Position numbers and translations under genes: made by a program. Below the pieces are notes generated by a model, which searched no databases, was not told where the DNA came from, and saw nothing but the letters and a program-made list of their open reading frames with translations. From contig MDVR01000011.1 of assembly GCA_001940725.1 (NCBI GenBank), forward strand, positions 1 through 19,821: DNA of 19,821 nucleotides. The letters are read 5' to 3'. This DNA is from Candidatus Heimdallarchaeota archaeon LC_2. GTDB taxonomy: Archaea > Asgardarchaeota > Heimdallarchaeia > Heimdallarchaeales > Kariarchaeaceae. Shown one piece after another: positions 1 to 8,453 of the stretch (position 1 is the stretch's first letter; every line of letters starts with the position of its first letter).

Positions 1-335
1 CTTCTTCTAAACAGAGGAAGACCGGAAAAGTTAGAAGCGTACCGAAAGACCTTAGCGGTTGTCCTACCCTGTTAATTCAGGAATGCTGGTAATCAGTTCA
101 CGGACTGAAAATGGTCTGCCAGTAGTTAAAGATCACGGGAATGCTGTCTTTGTTGATCCCAGCAGGATGAGAAGCAGAAGGAAGCACCGTTCCAATTGAA
201 CAGAACCTATTTCAATGGAACCATTATTGTGTAAAAACAAAAATGGGAAAGTGATGGCGACATCGGATATAGGGTTGCAGAACGTGAAGTAATCATTTTC
301 TTTGATATTAGAAAATGTATACAAAAAATGATCAT
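1..335 (+). mobile_element. Partial degenerate repeat element, copy 1 (transposase-like relic)
   Basis: This stretch is visibly richer in G+C than its surroundings and matches the reverse complement of about 8307-8000 over most of its length; both share ACGGACTGAAAATGGTCTGC and GGGTTGCAGAACGTGA. It ends at 316-335 in TGTATACAAAAAATGATCAT, which corresponds to the terminal inverted repeat of the complete copy at 7956-8474. The left end is cut by the window start. The first codons read LLLNRGRPEKLEAYRKTL, close to LSINERRPEKLEKYRNVI in the other copy, so a protein was once encoded. Stops and a frame change interrupt it: the frame matching the open stretch of copy 2 has stops near 71, 107 and 149. 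I infer a dead transposon relic; the family was not identified. It ends five bases before the TATA box of the peptidase gene. Confidence 0.6.
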
Positions 336-339
336 ACAA

Positions 340-349
340 TTTATAAATA
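340..349 (+). promoter_or_regulatory. TATA box of the S9 peptidase gene
   Basis: TTTATAAATA has its centre about 24 bases upstream of the ATG at 369. This is the spacing expected for an archaeal leaderless transcript, and it favours the 369 start over an upstream ATG at 315 that lies inside the repeat element's end. Confidence 0.55.
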
Positions 350-368
350 CATAATATTAAATAAATCA

Positions 369-2234
369 ATGGAACTCGTCAAAATGAAGGAAAGTGGGGA
401 TTTTAGCCTCGAGGACCTAATGTCAATCCCAATATTAACTAATCCGGAGCTAAGTCCAAATGGAAAGACTTTGGCATATGTAAGTAATGAAACAAAGAAA
501 TTTGAACTTTATACAATGGATATTTCCACCAACTCTAAACAAAAGATTACTTCGGGAGAATTTTCCGAGGGTTTGTTAGTTAACTATTGTTGGGTAAGCA
601 ATGATGAAATCATTTTTACCAAAGATAAAGATGGAGATGAGAAGAACAATCTATTTTTGTTAAATTTGAGAACAAAAGAAATTGATCAATTGACAGACAC
701 ACCTGAATTTCCAGAATATATTATGAGCGTTTCTAATGAAGGTAAATGGGGTTACTTCACAAGTACAAGGGATGGGCAATATAATCTTTATAAAATTAAT
801 ATTGCGACTAAAGAAGTAAAACAATTAACTGTATATGAAAGGCCAATAGGATTCGGAGCAGCTATTTTATCTCCTGATAATAATTATCTTGCTTATACGG
901 CAAATGAGGAAAATGATGTTAATAATCAGGACATCTATCTATACAATACAAATACTGATGAGATTGAAAAAGTCCTACAAGTCTCAAACAATAGCAGAGA
1001 GACTTTTGCATGCTGGAATATTGACGGATCGAAATTCGCTTTTTCAACTGATGTTAATGGAATAAATCAATGTGGATTGTTTGACATGGAAAGTAAAAAA
1101 CACATCCTATTAGGGGATGGCGAATTAGAAGAAAACCCTAAAGCATTTTTAGATAATGGTGATAAGTTGGTATGCCTTCGAAATCAAAATGGGTCTGTTA
1201 TGCCAATAATGTACAATCTAATTAATAATGAGGTAATTGAGTTTGACTTCCCTTCAGGTTTTTCATTATCAATTTATCCAGGTACTTTGCCGTTTGTAAA
1301 ACTATCAGAATTTGAAGTAATTATTGATTTTACATCAACCATCAATAACAATAGATTCTACAAGTTAGATATTAGGGATGGGACAAATTCTAAGATTGTT
1401 GACTTACCAAGTGGGAATGTTAATCAAAAATTATTAATAAAAGCTGAACATATTTGGTATCTTAGTTCAGATGGTAAACAAGTTCCAGCGATATTATACA
1501 AACCTCGAAATTTTGATCCTTCAAAAAAGTATCAAGGTTTAATTATCCCACATGGAGGACCCACAAGCCAAGCTACAATGGGATTTGTCCCACAAAGACA
1601 AATTTGGGCTGATAGAAATGTTGTTGTATTATATCCAAATTTTCGTGGTTCTACAGGATATGGTAGAAAATGGCAGGATAGCAATATAGGAGATATTGGG
1701 GGTATGGATTTTGAAGACTGGACATCGGGGGTCGATTTTTTGGTTAATCATTGCAATGTTGATAGGGATAATATCGCCATTTTTGGTATTAGTTATGGGG
1801 GATATGCTACCATGTTAAGTCTGACAAAAAAGCCGAGTTTATGGAAAGCAGGTTGTGCATGGGTAGGAATTTCTCATTGGTTGAATATGTACGAAAAAAG
1901 TATGCCACATTTTAAGAATTATATGATCCAGTTATTTGGTGATCCCAGTAAAGAAGAAGTTCGAAATTTAATGAATGAGAGATCACCTTTGAATTATATT
2001 AAGAATATAAAGGCACCTATTTTGTTAATGCATGGGGTAAATGATCCAAGATGTCCTGTTGATGAGTCGAGGAATTTTCGAGAAAAATTGATAGAAAATG
2101 GCAAAATTGAAGGGAAGGACTTTGAATACGTTGAATTTGGAGAAGAGGGGCATACTGCAATGGGTGACTTGGATAAAGATCTCAGGTCTTTTAATATGGT
2201 TTATGACTATTTCTACAAAAAGTTTAACGAATAA
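369..2234 (+). CDS. S9 family serine peptidase (prolyl oligopeptidase / acylaminoacyl peptidase type)
   Basis: Cytosolic serine peptidase that should cut short peptides or remove blocked N-terminal residues; no signal peptide is visible. The N-terminal half (to about residue 375) has repeated PD40/beta-propeller-like blades such as LSPNGKTLAYVSNE and LSPDNNYLAYTANE, the lid that limits substrate size. The C-terminal half is an alpha/beta hydrolase with HGGPTSQ (oxyanion region), the nucleophile motif GISYGGY (Ser at 1791), Asp in VNDPRCP (2043) and His in EEGHTAM (2151), so the triad is complete. Length, 621 residues, is usual for the family. An ATG at 315 is in frame but lies inside the adjacent repeat element and upstream of the TATA box, so 369 is preferred; ATG 384 is also possible. 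The exact peptidase subtype cannot be set from sequence alone. Confidence 0.9.
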   Translation: MELVKMKESGDFSLEDLMSIPILTNPELSPNGKTLAYVSNETKKFELYTMDISTNSKQKITSGEFSEGLLVNYCWVSNDEIIFTKDKDGDEKNNLFLLNLRTKEIDQLTDTPEFPEYIMSVSNEGKWGYFTSTRDGQYNLYKINIATKEVKQLTVYERPIGFGAAILSPDNNYLAYTANEENDVNNQDIYLYNTNTDEIEKVLQVSNNSRETFACWNIDGSKFAFSTDVNGINQCGLFDMESKKHILLGDGELEENPKAFLDNGDKLVCLRNQNGSVMPIMYNLINNEVIEFDFPSGFSLSIYPGTLPFVKLSEFEVIIDFTSTINNNRFYKLDIRDGTNSKIVDLPSGNVNQKLLIKAEHIWYLSSDGKQVPAILYKPRNFDPSKKYQGLIIPHGGPTSQATMGFVPQRQIWADRNVVVLYPNFRGSTGYGRKWQDSNIGDIGGMDFEDWTSGVDFLVNHCNVDRDNIAIFGISYGGYATMLSLTKKPSLWKAGCAWVGISHWLNMYEKSMPHFKNYMIQLFGDPSKEEVRNLMNERSPLNYIKNIKAPILLMHGVNDPRCPVDESRNFREKLIENGKIEGKDFEYVEFGEEGHTAMGDLDKDLRSFNMVYDYFYKKFNE

Positions 2235-2286
2235 AATTCATTCTGACACTCTGAATTATATATAAAATAACTTTAAAAATCAATCC

Positions 2287-2296
2287 TTATATTATA
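2287..2296 (+). promoter_or_regulatory. TATA box of the surface protein gene
   Basis: TTATATTATA has its centre about 24 bases before the GTG at 2315. It supports a separate, leaderless transcript rather than read-through from the peptidase gene, whose stop lies about 50 bases upstream. Confidence 0.45.
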
Positions 2297-2314
2297 GTAA
2301 GTTTTCAACAAAAC

Positions 2315-4804
2315 GTGTCATCCGGAAAATTCCGCTTACTCACGATCATTTGTTTACTAATTCTTGTTTTTCAAACGAGTAGTCAACAAATTACTGCAAA
2401 CCAGCTGAACCTACCACGATTGAACTCATTTCAGACTACAATCTTTGGGGATGCAGGAAATGATATACTAATAGGTTCCAATGATAGACTATCAATTTTG
2501 GATCATGATTTTCGAGTAAATTCTGGTAGTGCAGATCTGCTCTATACCAATGAAAATAATCGATTACCACTTGGAAACTTTGATTCAAGTAGTTCTCCGT
2601 TCCAATTGTTTAATCATGGTCTAAATCATTTTATTAATGATACAAATGAAAACCTGAGAATTGATTTTGAAACACATTTCTATGATTTATTACTTCTTAA
2701 TGAGCAAGATTTGAATAATACTAATTTAGTTGAAGATGTTTTATTATTTGATGATGAATATTATGGATTACAATTCGAAGTGTCTGAACAAGATGTTATG
2801 AAACCGCTAAGTATAGCAACAGGGATTCAAAATAGCAGAGATAATTTTGATTTCGATTTCCATCTTCAAACTCCAAGTGGTACTATTCAAACTCTCAGAT
2901 CATTATTACCAAGATTTGTTGATACTCTTATCCCATTTGTTCCGTATGAAAATGGGACATATACCCTATTTGTACAACCCAGAGATGGTGATGTTGTTCT
3001 AAATCATTTTGCAATACTCAATAACTTTCCTGTTGAAGAAGTAGACAATGGGTGCATCAAAACTTATAGAGGAACTAGGACTGACGTGAATTTTTACAAA
3101 CCAAGAGTAATGTATCCATTACCTGTGACAACAGATGCATTTGTCGGAACTGATATTAATGGACAACAGGGATCGGATATTCTTACCACAGATTTACTAT
3201 ATGATCCGATTATTGGTGATCCAGTAGGAAATATTGAAATCAATGGATACACATATCAAGATCCCATAATTCAAGATATAGATAATCATGGAGAAATGTT
3301 TGGATCTTCAGATATTCGAGTTCATACACCATTTGCACCTTTTGGAGGATCTGTTTTTTCAGGCCCTCAAACATCTCTTCATAGAGGAGATACTATCATT
3401 TCAACAATATTAACACCACCCGATGAAAGTAACCCATCTGTAAGAAAACAAAAATCAGATATTGGAATACCAAAAGGTTATGAAATTGAAATTGGGTTTT
3501 GGTGGGAATTTACACCATTAGAAGAATTGGACACAGGTTCAAATATTAATTTATTTAATCAAAATAGAGACTTCTTTTTGAATTTAGATGCAGATATGAT
3601 TTTAGGAATGAATGATTCAGTCACAGATGAGTTTACAGGAGGAATTAATTCTGATGCTATATTTACAGATATACATACTGGTGAGACACACTTCTTTGAT
3701 GCTAGGAACAACGATATACTAAATTTCAATAATAAAAGACTTGATATGCTACCAGCAGGAAATTATTCTGTTGAAGTTAGTGGATCTAACAATGCTTGGG
3801 TACAAATCAACTTATTTGAGTACAAGCTTTTCAACGGTAATGAAGAGACTATCACTCAAGATGTAGGTGATATATCTATCTTTGAAATTCCTGCAAATGG
3901 ATTTTTGTTTGATGCTTTTAATTTCACCTACATAAGGACAGGTGGCTCAAATATGAGTTCTTCATTCACCACCTCAATATATGATTCATCAGGTGGCAGA
4001 ATTAATACAGATCAATTCACATGGGATCATTATGCAAATTTTGTTAATTTCACCCATGTAGAAGGTATCACTGATGAATTTGCTGGAGGGGTAAGTAGAG
4101 GTGGCACTTTTCTTTTAATCCACAACACAGGAAATGACCTTTGGAACTCCTCTAAATTAGTACCGGATATACTTGAATCGGATATTGATGTTCCATCGAC
4201 CTTACAAATAAAACATATAGATAATATTGAGAGATTAGAAGAAAACAACCCAAATAATGAATATTTCACAGGATCTTTAACTACTGAGCAAAACTTAAAT
4301 GTAAGTAAATCTGAAATTCGAGGTTATTTTGATTACACCTCAAGTATAGGTGGAAATCGATTGATTTTGTCATCGATGAATATTACTATGGATGTTACTT
4401 TAATTCAAGAAGGAACTAATATTTGGGAAGTTACAGGATCATCTTTAAGAACTATTGATGGCGTTGATTATTATTCTGTTATTCTCGAATTTGCGACAAT
4501 GTTTCCAACTGATTTTGTTATAGAAGTTATTTTCACACCATCGGCAAATGGTAACACATTCAATGGAACTTATTCAGCAGTTATTGAACATACAGATATA
4601 TTCAATCTACCAGAAATTACTCTACGGACGCTTAGCTTGACTCGAATCGATAGTGATGGGGAAATACCTGAAAATATTGTCACCCAGGGCGGTGATACCG
4701 GATTTAATTTTGGAACAACTTTAGGAGTAACCGCTGGAATTGTTACAATTGGGGTGATCTTTTATGCAGTTCAAGGTAGAGGATTTAGATTTAGAAAAGA
4801 ATAA
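2315..4804 (+). CDS. Large secreted surface protein with C-terminal membrane anchor, function unknown
   Basis: A 829-residue protein exported to the cell surface. It starts with GTG, chosen by TATA spacing and because a clear signal peptide follows: basic KFR, then the hydrophobic LLTIICLLILVF, with likely cleavage near TSSQ. The last 29 residues hold one membrane helix (about 801-819) and a basic tail, GRGFRFRKE, so the bulk faces outside. The body is rich in Asn, Asp, Ser and Thr and has ten or more N-glycosylation sequons (NDT, NGT, NFT, NMS, NVS and others). A local internal repeat is visible: SVTDEFTGGINS near residue 432 and GITDEFAGGVSR near 585, which suggests duplicated beta-sandwich domains. 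I do not recognise the family; an S-layer-like, adhesin or sugar-binding role is possible but unproven. Confidence 0.85.
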   Translation: MSSGKFRLLTIICLLILVFQTSSQQITANQLNLPRLNSFQTTIFGDAGNDILIGSNDRLSILDHDFRVNSGSADLLYTNENNRLPLGNFDSSSSPFQLFNHGLNHFINDTNENLRIDFETHFYDLLLLNEQDLNNTNLVEDVLLFDDEYYGLQFEVSEQDVMKPLSIATGIQNSRDNFDFDFHLQTPSGTIQTLRSLLPRFVDTLIPFVPYENGTYTLFVQPRDGDVVLNHFAILNNFPVEEVDNGCIKTYRGTRTDVNFYKPRVMYPLPVTTDAFVGTDINGQQGSDILTTDLLYDPIIGDPVGNIEINGYTYQDPIIQDIDNHGEMFGSSDIRVHTPFAPFGGSVFSGPQTSLHRGDTIISTILTPPDESNPSVRKQKSDIGIPKGYEIEIGFWWEFTPLEELDTGSNINLFNQNRDFFLNLDADMILGMNDSVTDEFTGGINSDAIFTDIHTGETHFFDARNNDILNFNNKRLDMLPAGNYSVEVSGSNNAWVQINLFEYKLFNGNEETITQDVGDISIFEIPANGFLFDAFNFTYIRTGGSNMSSSFTTSIYDSSGGRINTDQFTWDHYANFVNFTHVEGITDEFAGGVSRGGTFLLIHNTGNDLWNSSKLVPDILESDIDVPSTLQIKHIDNIERLEENNPNNEYFTGSLTTEQNLNVSKSEIRGYFDYTSSIGGNRLILSSMNITMDVTLIQEGTNIWEVTGSSLRTIDGVDYYSVILEFATMFPTDFVIEVIFTPSANGNTFNGTYSAVIEHTDIFNLPEITLRTLSLTRIDSDGEIPENIVTQGGDTGFNFGTTLGVTAGIVTIGVIFYAVQGRGFRFRKE

Positions 4805-4926
4805 ATAATTTTTCAAAACAATCTATTAAAATAACAATATAGACAAAAACAAATAAATAAACATTATAATTAATTATTCTAAATAACACAGGAATGGACA
4901 ACAATATTAAATTGTAGCCATTTATC

Positions 4927-4936
4927 TTTTATAGAT
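4927..4936 (+). promoter_or_regulatory. TATA box of the small hypothetical gene
   Basis: TTTTATAGAT has its centre about 24 bases before the GTG at 4955, the same geometry as the two genes upstream. Confidence 0.4.
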
Positions 4937-4954
4937 ATAATCTGAAGAAAATCT

Positions 4955-5287
4955 GTGACTTCAGAAAAACAAACACCAGGGATATTTCTAATTCTAGAAT
5001 TTGATTGGCCAAAAGAAAAAACACCTGAAATGTATGAAGCAGCACGAAATCTACATAACATGATATCAAAAGCAGAATGGGTTGAAGAAATTTTCGCTGG
5101 ATTCGGAGGGATAGGTGCAGGTAAAGCATCAATATGGGGATTCAAGATGTCAAAATATGCAGATTTAGATAAATTAGTGAATTCATATCGTCAAGATCAA
5201 AATGAAGTGTCGAGAGCTTATTCTAATTTTTTTAAATTGATGATAAATGTAGAAGAGAAAATTAGAGAAGAAGTTGTATTTGTGTAA
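4955..5287 (+). CDS. Small hypothetical protein, possibly a dimeric alpha/beta-barrel fold
   Basis: A 110-residue soluble protein. It begins with a hydrophobic strand, PGIFLILEFDW, then a helix (TPEMYEAARNLHNMISKA), a Gly-rich turn with a strand (FAGFGGIGAGKASIWGFKM), a second helix (DLDKLVNSYRQDQNEVSRAY) and a final strand-helix. This order resembles the ferredoxin-like dimeric alpha/beta-barrel proteins, but no diagnostic motif is present, so the fold is inference only. The GTG start is chosen from the TATA spacing; no Shine-Dalgarno is seen. It stands alone between the surface protein gene and the convergent eS1 gene. Confidence 0.7.
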   Translation: MTSEKQTPGIFLILEFDWPKEKTPEMYEAARNLHNMISKAEWVEEIFAGFGGIGAGKASIWGFKMSKYADLDKLVNSYRQDQNEVSRAYSNFFKLMINVEEKIREEVVFV

Positions 5288-5360
5288 TATTAAAATTAGA
5301 AATAGCTAAATTACCAAACATTAGGTCGTCAAAGTCTTTAAGTAAAAATTAAAAATAATA

Positions 5361-5396
5361 AATCTCAGAAAAGTTGAGTCAAAGTGAGATTATTTT
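5361..5396. terminator. Possible bidirectional terminator between convergent genes
   Basis: AATCTCA (5361-5367) and TGAGATT (5385-5391) form a 7-bp stem, followed by a T-rich stretch. It lies between the plus-strand small gene and the minus-strand eS1 gene, where a shared terminator would be useful. Stems are not required for archaeal termination, so this is tentative. Confidence 0.3.
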
Positions 5397-5409
5397 TAAA
5401 TTTAAAATC

Positions 5410-6066
5410 TTAGGATGCTTTTACTGATTCTGGTAATACCACAGGTGATACATTTCCAGGCAATCTGATAACTTTGACCTTGGAAACTTCAATTATTTTT
5501 ACAGGAAATACTTCTTCTACAACGGGTTGTAATTCTTTTGTAATTTCATATGAAATTAATTTGTTTACAAATGCGGGAAAGCTTAATTCTTCTACGATTT
5601 CTTCAAGTTTAGCCTTCATCACAGCACGGATTTCTTTTTTAGTTGTTGTGTGTATTCTCATTGGAGTAACAACAAATGTCTTTAGTCTAATTTTTGAGTC
5701 ATCATTTAATTTCAAATTAAATATTCCTTCAACTTGAGATCTGTGATTTCGAATTTGTGATCTTCGGAAATCTCTAGATAATTCTTGTTCATGGAATTCA
5801 GTTTTGGCAACTCTTCCAGCAACTTCTGAAATTTTAAATGTTAATTGATAATTTAAGTCCTTGAATGAACCTGTTAAATCCATAAGTGAAATTTTGACTG
5901 TTCTTCCCAATACTTGATCCAGATCTGATGCAGGGGTTTCTCCTAATACTTTGTCATCAATGTATTCGGGTGTCTTTATATCAAGCCAGTTTTTGTTTTT
6001 CCATTTCTCAACACTACTTTCTTGACCTCTCCGTCTCTTTCGACCCGTTGATCTTCTTTGACTCAT
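5410..6066 (-). CDS. rps3ae: 30S ribosomal protein eS1 (S3Ae)
   Basis: A structural protein of the small ribosomal subunit, near the mRNA exit region, of the family shared by archaea and eukaryotes. Length is 218 residues, normal for archaeal members. The basic N-terminus (RRSTGRKRRRGQ) leads to WKNKNWLDIKTPEYIDDKVLGETPAS-type sequence, then GRTVKISLMDLTGSFKD and FRRSQIRNHRSQVEGIF, all typical of S3Ae. Its own TATA box sits about 29 bases upstream, and the MazG-like gene lies 92 bases further upstream on the same strand. This gene is the firmest evidence that the window is archaeal. Confidence 0.96.
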   Translation of the reverse strand: MSQRRSTGRKRRRGQESSVEKWKNKNWLDIKTPEYIDDKVLGETPASDLDQVLGRTVKISLMDLTGSFKDLNYQLTFKISEVAGRVAKTEFHEQELSRDFRRSQIRNHRSQVEGIFNLKLNDDSKIRLKTFVVTPMRIHTTTKKEIRAVMKAKLEEIVEELSFPAFVNKLISYEITKELQPVVEEVFPVKIIEVSKVKVIRLPGNVSPVVLPESVKAS

Positions 6067-6090
6067 ATATTATTATTCTCATCAAAGTGT

Positions 6091-6100
6091 ATTATAAAAT
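6091..6100 (-). promoter_or_regulatory. TATA box of the eS1 gene
   Basis: On the minus strand this reads ATTTTATAAT, with its centre about 29 bases before the ATG at 6066. It indicates a separate transcript from the MazG-like gene upstream. Confidence 0.45.
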
Positions 6101-6158
6101 AATAGTTACTGTTCATCAAAATTTCTTTTGATATTAACACTAATCCCATTAGTAAACA

Positions 6159-6497
6159 TTATTTTTTACTTTCAGCTAAATTTTGCCATTCTTCTTTGGG
6201 AAATCTAGTATCCATTTTTTCATTTTCTTCCCTCCACGCACTTTCTAAATCAACGTTCGCCAAATATGCAAGTTGTAGAAATAAATTAAATGCTTGACCA
6301 AATTCTTCATTCAAATTAGTTTTATTTTCTTTATGACCAATCCCTGTCACTTTGTATTTTTCTTCATAAAGGAAGTGTGACACAATTTCACCAAGTTCTT
6401 CTATTAAATGTGAGAATACTTGAGTGGCGTTAAAACGATCCCATTTCCTATCCAAAATGGTTTTTACCTGAATTTCTTGTATTTGTTTCAAATCCAT
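6159..6497 (-). CDS. MazG-like nucleotide pyrophosphohydrolase, second metal motif altered
   Basis: A 112-residue all-helical protein of the MazG/dUTPase type, which normally hydrolyses (d)NTPs to monophosphates and pyrophosphate to clean the nucleotide pool. The first metal-binding motif EExxE is intact (EELGE, residues 33-37). The second, usually ExxD, reads EFGQ at 65-68, with Gln in place of Asp, and Asn 71 in the following turn. The tail LAYLANVDLESAWREENEKM matches the end of the MazG fold. The Gln could weaken magnesium binding or change the substrate. It is encoded upstream of eS1 on the same strand and divergent from the ABC ATPase gene. Confidence 0.7.
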   Translation of the reverse strand: MDLKQIQEIQVKTILDRKWDRFNATQVFSHLIEELGEIVSHFLYEEKYKVTGIGHKENKTNLNEEFGQAFNLFLQLAYLANVDLESAWREENEKMDTRFPKEEWQNLAESKK

Positions 6498-6638
6498 AAT
6501 TCCGATTCATTGAAAATATTGTTTGAAACTTATTATGGAAATAGATTTCTTTGTTACAATAATCAATTCATTTCGCCATTATCGTTGCTTTGTTTAGGAA
6601 TTTTTATTTTGAAGTAAGACAAATACAATATTGAGCCA

Positions 6639-7439
6639 ATGATAGGATCGAAATCGAATTCAAGACATGTAGATCCTCTAAAGGTTCCGAACAATATTTC
6701 AATTTTGGTTGAAAACCTAAAAAAGTATTATACTAAGAACGATCGAGAAATCCGAGCAATAGATGGAATAAATTTTGATGTTAAGAAAGGTGAATTCTAT
6801 TCAATTATTGGTAGGTCCGGATCAGGAAAAACAACTTTACTAAATCTCCTAGGTGCAATGGAAAGACCAAATTCAGGCAGAATAGCGATAGGAAGTCAAA
6901 CTTTAAATAATTTATCAGAAAAAGAACTAACACAAATTAGAAGGAAGAAAATTGCAACGGTGTATCAAAGCTATAATCTCATTCCTGTATTATCTGCATT
7001 TCATAATATTGAACTACCCCTATTACTAACTGGAATGAATAAACAGGAAAGAAAAGAGAGAGCTGAAAAATTGTTAGACATTGTCGGACTAATGGATAGA
7101 ATTGATCATAAACCAGATGAATTGAGTGGAGGGGAAAAACAACGAGTAACAATAGCTAGAGCCTTGGCTAATAAACCAGAAATAATTTTTGCAGATGAAC
7201 CTACTGGAGACTTAGATAGTGAAATTGGAAAAGAGATTATTGATTTAATTGAAGGTATAAATCGGGATTTGAAGACTACAATAATTTTAGTAACACATGA
7301 TCGAGAACTTGCCAAAAGAGCTGATCGAATAATGGAATTGAGAAAAGGAAAAATATTGAGTATTCAAGAAGGGAACGGTAATAAAATTAGAGCCAACGAG
7401 GTAAATACTAGAATTGCAAGAGATCCATCTTATTATTGA
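6639..7439 (+). CDS. ABC transporter ATP-binding protein, LolD/MacB type, without adjacent permease
   Basis: An ATPase that would power a membrane partner of the MacB/FtsX class (lipoprotein, peptide or drug export, or mechanotransmission). Motifs run in order: Walker A GRSGSGKTT (58-66), Q-loop YQSYNLIP, signature LSGGE (162-166), Walker B ending in Asp 186-Glu 187, and switch His 220. All key residues are present. It has 266 residues, with about 20 extra at the N-terminus and a short C-terminal tail, so it is slightly longer than typical LolD. No FtsX/MacB-like permease is encoded next to it. The downstream gene encodes a small four-helix membrane protein that is too short to be a normal permease. 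The partner is therefore probably encoded elsewhere. Confidence 0.92.
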   Translation: MIGSKSNSRHVDPLKVPNNISILVENLKKYYTKNDREIRAIDGINFDVKKGEFYSIIGRSGSGKTTLLNLLGAMERPNSGRIAIGSQTLNNLSEKELTQIRRKKIATVYQSYNLIPVLSAFHNIELPLLLTGMNKQERKERAEKLLDIVGLMDRIDHKPDELSGGEKQRVTIARALANKPEIIFADEPTGDLDSEIGKEIIDLIEGINRDLKTTIILVTHDRELAKRADRIMELRKGKILSIQEGNGNKIRANEVNTRIARDPSYY

Positions 7440-7542
7440 GTTCCACCTCATTTGACTATAAAAAATCAATTAGCCTTAAAAGAGCAGATCTTCTAATATA
7501 TTTTAATTGAATTGTGAATTCAAAATAAATTAGGTGTAAATC

Positions 7543-7950
7543 ATGGGTGCTTTTGGTTCAACTATTGGTGGAATTATGGTATTAAGTTCTTTTGGCCTTA
7601 GTACTTTAGTCGTATGGGAATTAACTGATAATATGTTTATGATGTATTTATTCTTTATATTTGGCGTGTTTGGAGGCATAGCTCTTGGTGCGTTAAATGG
7701 ACGAAAGGCTAGATCACAGCCAAAATACAAAAACGAGTATACTAGTTATGCAGGAATGTTCTTCACTGCAATTTTAGCATTAGCTGGGTATTATGCATTT
7801 TTTGCAATAGATACTATAGAAAGCAGTGTTGCAGCAGGAAATGATTATGAACCTGAAGCTGTATTGTTTTTAGCCGTAATCTCAGGATTACTTGCATTTT
7901 TGGGATTTGGACTTACTATTGCAAATTCACTAGCTGAAGAGAGATATTAG
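7543..7950 (+). CDS. Four-helix membrane protein, function unknown
   Basis: A 135-residue, very hydrophobic protein with about four membrane helices: residues 5-25, 31-50 (MYLFFIFGVFGGIALGAL), 68-86 and 104-126. The loop after helix 2 (NGRKARSQPKYKNEY) is basic and probably cytosolic, and the loop after helix 3 is acidic. AGGTG, nine bases before the ATG, could act as a ribosome binding site. It lies 103 bases after the ABC ATPase gene on the same strand, so co-transcription is possible, but its size and lack of a known motif do not support calling it the permease. The repeat element begins five bases after its stop. Confidence 0.75.
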   Translation: MGAFGSTIGGIMVLSSFGLSTLVVWELTDNMFMMYLFFIFGVFGGIALGALNGRKARSQPKYKNEYTSYAGMFFTAILALAGYYAFFAIDTIESSVAAGNDYEPEAVLFLAVISGLLAFLGFGLTIANSLAEERY

Positions 7951-7955
7951 TTACC

Positions 7956-7976
7956 ATGATCTTTTTTGTATATACA
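7956..7976 (+). repeat. Left terminal inverted repeat of the 519-bp element
   Basis: Reading inward: ATGAT, one variable base, TT, one variable base, then TTTGTATATACA. It starts five bases after the stop codon of the upstream membrane protein gene. Confidence 0.6.
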
Positions 7977-8453
7977 CTGGATTAATATATAACAAATCAC
8001 GTTCTGCAACCCTAAATCTGATGTCACCATCATACTTTCTTTCAAGTTGAAAGAGCATATTCAATTAGGTTCTGTTCAATAAGAACGGTGCATCCTTCTG
8101 CTTCTATCCCTACAGGGGTCATCAAAGGCAGTGTTTCCGTGATCTTTAACCACTGGCAGACCATTTTCAGTCCGTGGACTGAGTACCAGCGTTCCTGTAG
8201 CTTTGTTTTTTCATTAATACTAAAAACAAAAACAGGGTAGGACAGCCATTATGACGTTTCGGTACTTTTCCAACTTTTCCGGTCTCCTTTCATTGATCGA
8301 AAGAAGCGACAGGTGGATGCTTACCTAGTCCTCTTACACCTTTGGTTCCAAAGGTAGTAAGTTCAATTTGTACAATCCATGGATTGTATTAGTTATGTAT
8401 TGTCAGTTATATATTTAAAAGACTGAAGATCAGAATAGCTATAAGTGATGGTT

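Noticed and set aside
1..300. Structured non-coding RNA, because of the higher G+C and a homologous second copy
   Set aside because: The pair reads better as a broken protein-coding element: shared peptide at one end and TIRs at the boundary. No tRNA, rRNA, SRP or RNase P core was recognised.
315..368. Extended N-terminus of the S9 peptidase from ATG 315
   Set aside because: The ATG lies in the element's terminal repeat and upstream of the TATA box. The extra residues show no family similarity.
133..369. A 78-codon minus-strand open frame
   Set aside because: It lies across the degenerate repeat element and the peptidase promoter. The equivalent frame in the second element copy has stops, so it is a shadow frame and not a gene.
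4879..5145. Minus-strand open frames opposite the small gene at 4955
   Set aside because: The plus-strand frame has a TATA box at leaderless spacing and a plausible fold pattern. The opposite frames have neither.
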